DNA from: an uncultured Oscillospiraceae bacterium
GTDB taxonomy: Bacteria > Bacillota > Clostridia > Oscillospirales > Oscillospiraceae
Direction of reading: 5' to 3'
Length of the DNA stretch: 64,000 nt
Assembly (NCBI GenBank): GCA_934622035.1
Contig: CAKTVG010000008.1
Location: 1 to 64,000, forward strand
Under the pieces are notes generated by a model, which was not told the DNA's origin, searched no databases, and saw nothing but the letters and a program-made list of their open reading frames with translations. Positions 58,016 to 64,000 of the stretch are shown here, in pieces. Position numbers and translations under genes: made by a program. How positions within the stretch are numbered: position 1 is the first letter of the stretch; each line of letters starts with the position of its first letter.

Positions 58016-58792
58016 TTAGGCGAGGGGCTGGTTCGCAGCTTCAATGATCTTCACGAACTTCTCGGGAACCAGGGAAGCGCCGCCGATGAGGCCGCCGTCG
58101 ATGTCTGGCTGTGCCAGCAGCTCGAAGGCATTCTTGTCGTTCATGGAGCCGCCATAGAGAATGGTGGTCGCACGGGCGTTCTTGGAGCCGAACAGCTTGC
58201 GGATGGTGGAGCGGATGTGCTCGCAGACCTCTTCGGCCTGCTCGGGCGTTGCGGTGCGGCCGGTGCCGATGGCCCAGATGGGCTCATAGGCGATGACCAC
58301 CTTGCGGCTCTTTTCCTCGGAAACACCGGCCAGAGCCAGCTTGATCTGCATGGCGATCCATTCCTCGGTAATGCCGGACTCGCGCTGCTCCAGCGTTTCG
58401 CCGCAGCAGACGATGGGGGTCAGACCCGCTTCCAGCGCGGCCAGGGTCTTGGCGTTGATCTCGGCGTCGGTTTCGCCCATGGCGCGGCGCTCGGAGTGAC
58501 CAAGGATGACGTACTTGCAGCCTGCGTCGAGCAGCATGCCGGTGGAGATTTCACCGGTGTAGGCGCCGGAGGCGTTGGCGTTGCAGTTTTCGGCGCCGAT
58601 GCCGACGCGCGTCTCGCGCATGGAGCGGACGGCGGCGGGGATGCAGACGGCGGGGACGCACAGGGCGATGTCGCACCAGCGGCCCTTCGGCAGAATGGCC
58701 TTGAATTCGGTCATGAACGTCTTGGTTTCGGAAGGCGTTTTGTTCATCTTCCAGTTACCGGCGATCAAAGTCTTGCGGTATTTACGGTTCAT
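58016..58792 (-). CDS. tpiA: Triosephosphate isomerase
   Basis: A 258-residue glycolytic enzyme interconverting DHAP and glyceraldehyde 3-phosphate. Motifs are AGNWKMNK (catalytic Lys), VILGHSERR (catalytic His), the catalytic Glu in VIAYEPIWAIGTG and YGGSMNDKN. It follows pgk after 17 bases in the same operon. GAPDH is not in this window. Confidence 0.97.
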   Translation of the reverse strand: MNRKYRKTLIAGNWKMNKTPSETKTFMTEFKAILPKGRWCDIALCVPAVCIPAAVRSMRETRVGIGAENCNANASGAYTGEISTGMLLDAGCKYVILGHSERRAMGETDAEINAKTLAALEAGLTPIVCCGETLEQRESGITEEWIAMQIKLALAGVSEEKSRKVVIAYEPIWAIGTGRTATPEQAEEVCEHIRSTIRKLFGSKNARATTILYGGSMNDKNAFELLAQPDIDGGLIGGASLVPEKFVKIIEAANQPLA

Positions 58793-58809
58793 TGTTCTTG
58801 CTCCTTCTA

Positions 58810-60009
<1,200 letters not shown>

Positions 60010-60020
60010 ATGTGTACCTC

Positions 60021-60506
60021 CTAGAAATGCTTCATTTTTCCGAATTCACATAAATGGGGAAATTCCAGCTGCCGCAGCGCTTCAAAGACGCCGACGGCGA
60101 CGGAATTGCTGAGATTGAGGGAGCGGGCTTCCTCCCGCATGGGGATGCGGACGCAGTCGGCATAGTGCTGCTCCAGAAATTCCTCCGGCAGACCCTTCGT
60201 CTCCCGGCCGAAAAAGAGAAAGCAGCCGTCGGCATAGTCCGCCTCGGTGTAGCTCTTCGGAGCCTTGGTGGAAAACAGGCGCAGCTGCCGGATCTCGTTG
60301 CGGGCGAAGAGCTCGTCAAGGCTTTCGTAGACGCGCACATCCACCAGATGCCAGTAATCCAGCCCGGCGCGGCGCACGGCGCGCTCGGAAATGTCAAAGC
60401 CCAGGGGCTTGACCAGATGCAGCACCGAGCCGGTGGCGGCGCAGGTGCGGGCAATGTTGCCGGTGTTCTGCGGAATCTCCGGCGCGACGAGAACGACATT
60501 CAGCAT
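60021..60506 (-). CDS. trmL: tRNA (cytidine(34)-2'-O)-methyltransferase TrmL
   Basis: A 161-residue SPOUT methyltransferase that modifies the wobble base of Leu tRNAs. It begins MLNVVLVAPEIPQNTGNIAR, contains LFFGRETKGLPEEFLEQH and the knot block RIPMREEARSLNLSNSVAVG, then a short helix. The length is typical. It is the first gene of the trmL-pgk-tpiA transcript. Confidence 0.95.
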   Translation of the reverse strand: MLNVVLVAPEIPQNTGNIARTCAATGSVLHLVKPLGFDISERAVRRAGLDYWHLVDVRVYESLDELFARNEIRQLRLFSTKAPKSYTEADYADGCFLFFGRETKGLPEEFLEQHYADCVRIPMREEARSLNLSNSVAVGVFEALRQLEFPHLCEFGKMKHF

Positions 60507-60566
60507 GGGACGCTTCCTTGCTCAGAAGAATTTGACCGGGGTTGCCCCCCAAACGCCACTTGGAAT

Positions 60567-60595
60567 ATTCTATGATAAATCGCCACAAAATTCAA
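60567..60595 (-). promoter_or_regulatory. Promoter of the trmL-pgk-tpiA operon
   Basis: The minus strand reads TTGAAT (60590-60595), a 17-base spacer and TAGAAT (60567-60572). Confidence 0.7.
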
Positions 60596-60687
60596 CCGTT
60601 TTTCTCATTTTTTCAAAAAAATATCGTACATTTTTGCGCAATTAATTTAGCTTCCTCTCGTGCATTTTTCCCAAGAGGGCCGGAATG

Positions 60688-60716
60688 AGAAAAACCGCCG
60701 CAGCTGCCTGCGGCGG
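60688..60716 (-). terminator. Terminator of the DUF2207-YfbR operon
   Basis: A 9-bp CCGCCGCAG/CTGCGGCGG stem (60695-60703 with 60708-60716) followed by TTTTTC on the minus strand. Confidence 0.75.
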
Positions 60717-60729
60717 ATGGATGACGGAA

Positions 60730-61305
60730 TTACAGCTGGTCGAGGTTTTTGCCGAAGCTGGCAAGGCAATGCGCCATAAACCAGTCCAGCTCCGGCAGCT
60801 GCATGGCCTCCAGCGCGCGGCGGGTCTGCTCCGCAGCGGACTCGAATTCCTGATTGCCGGCCTTCAGCTCCTCGATGCACTTGATGTGCGCCGAGAGCTT
60901 ATCGGCGGCCTTGACGATGTCGTGCACGCTTTCGTCGGATTCGTAGACGAGCGGGGCATAGCTTTCGCGCAGCTGCGGCGGCAGCATTTCCAGAAGGCGC
61001 GTCGCGCTGACGTGCTCGACCTGCTTGTAGGCCGTTTTGATCTCGGGGTTGTAGTATTTCACGGGCGTCGGCAGGTCGCCGGTGAGAATTTCGGACGCGT
61101 CGTGGAACAGCGCGGCGACGGCACAGCGGTCCGGGTCGGCGGGCAGGCCGAGAATATCCCGGCGGATGAGTGCCAGCGCATGCGCCAGCACGGCGACCAT
61201 GTGGCTGTGCTCCTGTACGTTTTCGGAAAAGGTGTTGCGCATCAGACCCCAGCGCGTGATGTAGCGCATGCGGGAGACGAGCGCATAAAACTGGTAATCT
61301 TCCAT
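60730..61305 (-). CDS. yfbR: YfbR-like 5'-deoxynucleotidase (HD domain)
   Basis: A 191-residue HD phosphohydrolase close to E. coli YfbR, which dephosphorylates deoxynucleoside monophosphates. The metal site is built from His in NVQEHSHMVAVLAHAL, the HD pair in ALFHDASEILTGDLPTPVKY and Asp in VKAADKLSAHIKC. It begins directly after the DUF2207 stop (TAA-ATG) with a GAGGAG site inside that gene. Confidence 0.93.
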   Translation of the reverse strand: MEDYQFYALVSRMRYITRWGLMRNTFSENVQEHSHMVAVLAHALALIRRDILGLPADPDRCAVAALFHDASEILTGDLPTPVKYYNPEIKTAYKQVEHVSATRLLEMLPPQLRESYAPLVYESDESVHDIVKAADKLSAHIKCIEELKAGNQEFESAAEQTRRALEAMQLPELDWFMAHCLASFGKNLDQL

Positions 61306-63096
61306 TTAATACTCCTCGGAATCATATTCCGCCCGGCGGTGCGGGCGCTGGGCGCGCTGCGGTGCAGCGGCTGCGGCGGGCGGCTGCGGCGGACGGCGGA
61401 CGGGCTTTCTGCGCTGCGGCACGGCAGCCGTGGGCCGGTAGCGTTCCCCGCGGACGACCGCAAGCATTTCGGAATAAAGTCGATAGAATTCCTCCGGCGT
61501 GCGGACGCTCTGACCGGCATCGACCAGCCAGCCGCAGCTCTCGGGTGCGAGGCGGCCGATGTGGCGCAGGAAGGAGGAAGCGACGCCCAGCTCCTCGGCA
61601 AAGGGCAGCATGCGGTAAAAATACTGCGGGTCCTGATAGATCAGACGCTGTAGCGTGCCGGAATCCGCGCGGCGAAGGAAGCGACGCAGACCGAGCAGAC
61701 GGCGGGCACGCTCCTGTCCGGCAGTGGTGCGCTTGCCGCCGAAGAGGGTGGTCAGCGCGCAGAAAACTTGCAGCAGCAGGTCAAGAAGCAAAAGCGGCGC
61801 CTTTCCGGCCAGTCCGCCGAGAAGGCAAAGCGCTGCGGCGGCGCCTGCGGCAAGAAGCAGGGGAAGCCTGCGGCGGCGGGAAAGAATGCGGGAGATGCCG
61901 TTTTGCAGAAGGAAATGCAGTCCGCCGCCCAGAAGCGTCAGGAAAATCAGGAAGAAGGTGCGCGCGCCGAAGACGGGCAGCAGCGTGTCAAAGATCATCA
62001 GGCTGAAGGCCAGACCGGCTGCGAGGCCGAGACACTTTAAAAGACGGGGGCTGCCGCTTTGCGGCGAGAAGAGGCGGCGCTGCCAGCTTTTTTGCAGAGA
62101 AAGCTCCAGCTGCGCGGCGGCCGCGCGGAAGCGCTGACTGCCGGCGTCGCAGACCTCACCGGAGCGGAAGAGTGCGCGGAAGAATTTGCGCTCGGCGGCC
62201 TTGCGCTCGTTGCCCATTTCCATGCGCTTGCAGATGAGAATGCGCCCGCGCCTGCCGCGCTCTATGGTGATGTAGCCGAGGTTGCCCCAGTGGGCAAGCA
62301 TGCCTCCGGCGTCTGCCGGACAGCCATAGAGCTGGCAGGGAACCTCTCCCGCGGTGGAATCCGTTCCGGCCGTTTGCTGCTGGCGCGGCAGAAGCAGACG
62401 GTAGCGCAGGAAGAAGAACCAGTAGAGCGGTGCGAGCAGGAAAAATGCGAAAAACGCGATGATATCTGCCGTGAAGGTCTTGCCCGGCTGGCCGCCGAGG
62501 GAAAAGGTCCCGGCGGGGAACTGCAGATCCATGCGCAGCGTCTCATGGTCCTTCAGCGCGGTGATGGAGGCCGCAGTGACGGTGGGCCCGTCTACGGTGA
62601 TATTCAGATAGTTGTCGATGATGTCTTCAAAATAGCCGCTGTTCCATTCGGGCACGGCGGAAACGTCCGCAGGAAAGGCGACCTTGAGCGTCATGCTTTT
62701 GATGGCGTATTCCCAGCCGGTCTGCGGGGCATAGAGGCGGAAGCTCTGACCGGCGCTGTTCGTCGTCACGGCGCAGGGGAGAGTGTATGTACAGGCAAAG
62801 CTCTGTCTGCCTGTGAAGCCTGCTTCATTGGTGACGGTCAGGCAGGTGACGCCGCCGACATCCGTTTTCTGATAGGCCCAACCGGAGAGGACGATGTCCT
62901 TTGCGCCCGCACCGAGCGGAATCTGTATCGTCCGGACGGCGGCGGAGAATTCGATCTCCGCGTTCAGCGTGACCTGAACGGTGCCGTTCTGATTGACGAC
63001 GGCATCGGTCGAGACGGAGGTGATCTCCGCGTCCGCGGCAAAAACAAAGCCTGCCAGTGCAAGCAGACAGAAAACAGTGATCCAGATGCGGCGCAC
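61306..63096 (-). CDS. DUF2207 family membrane protein (YciQ-like)
   Basis: A 596-residue protein with a signal sequence (VRRIWITVFCLLALAGFVFA), an exported beta-rich DUF2207 domain (about 25-230), a membrane helix near 230-252, a cytoplasmic winged-helix-like region, a pair or trio of helices (about 385-470), and an Arg/Pro/Gln-rich C-terminal tail. Function unknown; the family is found next to LemA-type proteins elsewhere. The start is GTG 63096, decided by AAAGGAGG 8 bases upstream. Confidence 0.83.
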   Translation of the reverse strand: MRRIWITVFCLLALAGFVFAADAEITSVSTDAVVNQNGTVQVTLNAEIEFSAAVRTIQIPLGAGAKDIVLSGWAYQKTDVGGVTCLTVTNEAGFTGRQSFACTYTLPCAVTTNSAGQSFRLYAPQTGWEYAIKSMTLKVAFPADVSAVPEWNSGYFEDIIDNYLNITVDGPTVTAASITALKDHETLRMDLQFPAGTFSLGGQPGKTFTADIIAFFAFFLLAPLYWFFFLRYRLLLPRQQQTAGTDSTAGEVPCQLYGCPADAGGMLAHWGNLGYITIERGRRGRILICKRMEMGNERKAAERKFFRALFRSGEVCDAGSQRFRAAAAQLELSLQKSWQRRLFSPQSGSPRLLKCLGLAAGLAFSLMIFDTLLPVFGARTFFLIFLTLLGGGLHFLLQNGISRILSRRRRLPLLLAAGAAAALCLLGGLAGKAPLLLLDLLLQVFCALTTLFGGKRTTAGQERARRLLGLRRFLRRADSGTLQRLIYQDPQYFYRMLPFAEELGVASSFLRHIGRLAPESCGWLVDAGQSVRTPEEFYRLYSEMLAVVRGERYRPTAAVPQRRKPVRRPPQPPAAAAAPQRAQRPHRRAEYDSEEY

Positions 63097-63128
63097 GGCG
63101 CTCACCTCCTTTAAAAAAGTCGCACAAT

Positions 63129-63157
63129 ATGATACCATATTTTTAGGGAAAATGCAA
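63129..63157 (-). promoter_or_regulatory. Promoter of the DUF2207-YfbR operon
   Basis: The minus strand reads TTGCAT (63152-63157), a 17-base spacer and TATCAT (63129-63134). Confidence 0.75.
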
Positions 63158-63221
63158 CGTTCTTCTGCAAATTCCTGCTGAAAAAGTTGGAAAACGCCTG
63201 AAAGCGGCGAAATTCTTCCCC

Positions 63222-63250
63222 TTGCGCGCTGGTTTGCGGCATGCTATAAT
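63222..63250 (+). promoter_or_regulatory. Promoter of the lipase-like gene
   Basis: TTGCGC (63222-63227), a 17-base spacer and TGC-TATAAT with an extended -10 (63245-63250). Confidence 0.75.
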
Positions 63251-63280
63251 AGTTTCATCCTGTTGACGGAGGCCTTCGCC

Positions 63281-64000
63281 ATGGAGCATCCCAATGAAAA
63301 CCTGTTCGACTATCTGCGCTGGCGCGGAGATCTGTCCTTTTCCGCCGATCCCCTGAACGAGGCGGATGCGCTGGCCTTTGCCGTATTTTCCTATCTGGAT
63401 TATTCTCTCGTGCCGGACGGCTGTACGCTGCGGGAGGCCGCCGTATTGGTGCAGGAGGCCATGCCGGAGCCGCGCCCATCGCTGGTCGGACGGCTGGAGG
63501 CGCTGACTGCGGCGGCGAAGACTGCCCGCTTTGCGCCCGTGACCGCGTCCGATTACCGCACGGTGCATGACGAGGCGGCGGGGATGCAGTTTGCCGCCGT
63601 GTGCTTCCATCTGCCGCAGGGCGGAATCGTTCTGGCCTTCCGTGGTACGGACGACACTCTGCTCGGCTGGGAGGAGGACTGCCGCATGAGCTATGCGCCC
63701 GTGATCCCGGCGCAGAAGGAGGCGGCGCGCTACGCACGGGAGCTGTGCGAGCGCTATCCGCGCGTGCCGGTCTGGATCACCGGCCATTCCAAGGGCGGCA
63801 ATCTTGCCGTGTTCGCCGGGGCTTACCTCTATGCGCGGCAGCAGAAGCGCCTGCTCACGGTGTTCAACAACGACGGCCCTGGCTTTTCCGCGCGCTTTCT
63901 GGCGGGCAGCGGCTATCGCGCCGTGGCGCACAAGGTGCGCAAATTTCTGCCGGAATCCTCTATCGTCGGCGGCTTCCTGGAAAGCGAGACAAAGTCCCGC
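63281..64000 (+). CDS. DUF2974/Mbeg1-like alpha/beta hydrolase (3' cut by window)
   Basis: The frame opens with ATG 63281, 7 bases after a GGAGG site, and is still open at the window end (240 codons). It has FDYLRWRGDLSF at the N-terminus, IVLAFRGTDDTLLGWEEDC (oxyanion region) and the nucleophile elbow WITGHSKGGNLAVFAG with catalytic Ser. The DNDGPGF-like NNDGPGFS follows. These are hallmarks of the DUF2974 lipase-like family of Firmicutes. The substrate is unknown; it is probably a cytosolic esterase or lipase. Confidence 0.88.
   Translation, partial: MEHPNENLFDYLRWRGDLSFSADPLNEADALAFAVFSYLDYSLVPDGCTLREAAVLVQEAMPEPRPSLVGRLEALTAAAKTARFAPVTASDYRTVHDEAAGMQFAAVCFHLPQGGIVLAFRGTDDTLLGWEEDCRMSYAPVIPAQKEAARYARELCERYPRVPVWITGHSKGGNLAVFAGAYLYARQQKRLLTVFNNDGPGFSARFLAGSGYRAVAHKVRKFLPESSIVGGFLESETKSR

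Overview
The window looks like chromosomal DNA of a gut-type Clostridia, most likely an Oscillospiraceae relative. The grounds are the high GC content, Firmicutes gene orders (rimP-nusA-ylxR-ylxQ-infB-rbfA-nrnA-truB-ribF; rimM-trmD; pgk-tpiA), strong AGGAGG ribosome sites, GTG/TTG starts, sigma-A promoters, and several families common in that group (PF06541 membrane protein, HAAS/DUF4097, Cthe_2159 lipoprotein, VTC-DUF4956). No transposase, phage gene, CRISPR array or rRNA is seen. Both ends are cut: the tail of an unidentified gene at 1-77 and the first 240 codons of a lipase-like gene at 63281-64000. Family assignments come from reading the proteins, not from database searches.

Layout. 1-1.8 kb: a tRNA-Met/tRNA-Glu pair on the minus strand and two membrane proteins. 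2.0-9.8 kb: the translation/RNA operon. 9.8-15.5 kb: a deacetylase, DUF2500 and GNAT proteins, an HtrA protease and a PadR-controlled envelope operon. 15.5-23.5 kb, minus strand: PepF and a YbhN-like flippase, then the sulfur operon metY-cysK-HD-mnmA-rrf2. 23.6-27 kb: an ABC transporter with an FtsX-type permease. 27-33 kb, minus strand: Trk potassium uptake and a thioesterase-rimM-trmD-sirtuin-trmO operon. 33.1-35.2 kb: nicotinate phosphoribosyltransferase with a small membrane protein. 35.4-40.7 kb: a beta-helix lipoprotein divergent from a VTC/DUF4956 pair, followed by a two-component system. 40.8-55.8 kb: a sugar-utilization island. 55.8-63.1 kb, minus strand: gdhA, a CBS protein, trmL-pgk-tpiA, and a DUF2207 protein with a YfbR-like nucleotidase.

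The sugar island is the most distinctive part. A ROK kinase and a ribose-type ABC importer are followed by a LacI regulator and an AraC regulator whose receiver domain has lost its phosphorylation site. Next come two TIM-barrel isomerases, two Gfo/Idh/MocA oxidoreductases, a Tm-1-like (UPF0261) protein, a PEP-hydrolase-like TIM barrel and a sugar acetyltransferase. No glycoside hydrolase is present. The simplest reading is a redox-based route for an unidentified sugar, glycoside or cyclitol. A 20-base motif occurs before the kinase, the importer and the isomerase operon and may be the AraC operator.

Several control elements can be read directly: mirrored response-regulator boxes between the beta-helix lipoprotein and VTC genes; GTCAC boxes with identical spacing before htrA and the ABC exporter; a perfect palindrome over the padR promoter; a near-palindrome at the metY start point together with a 26-codon upstream ORF; and a family of intergenic palindromic repeats.
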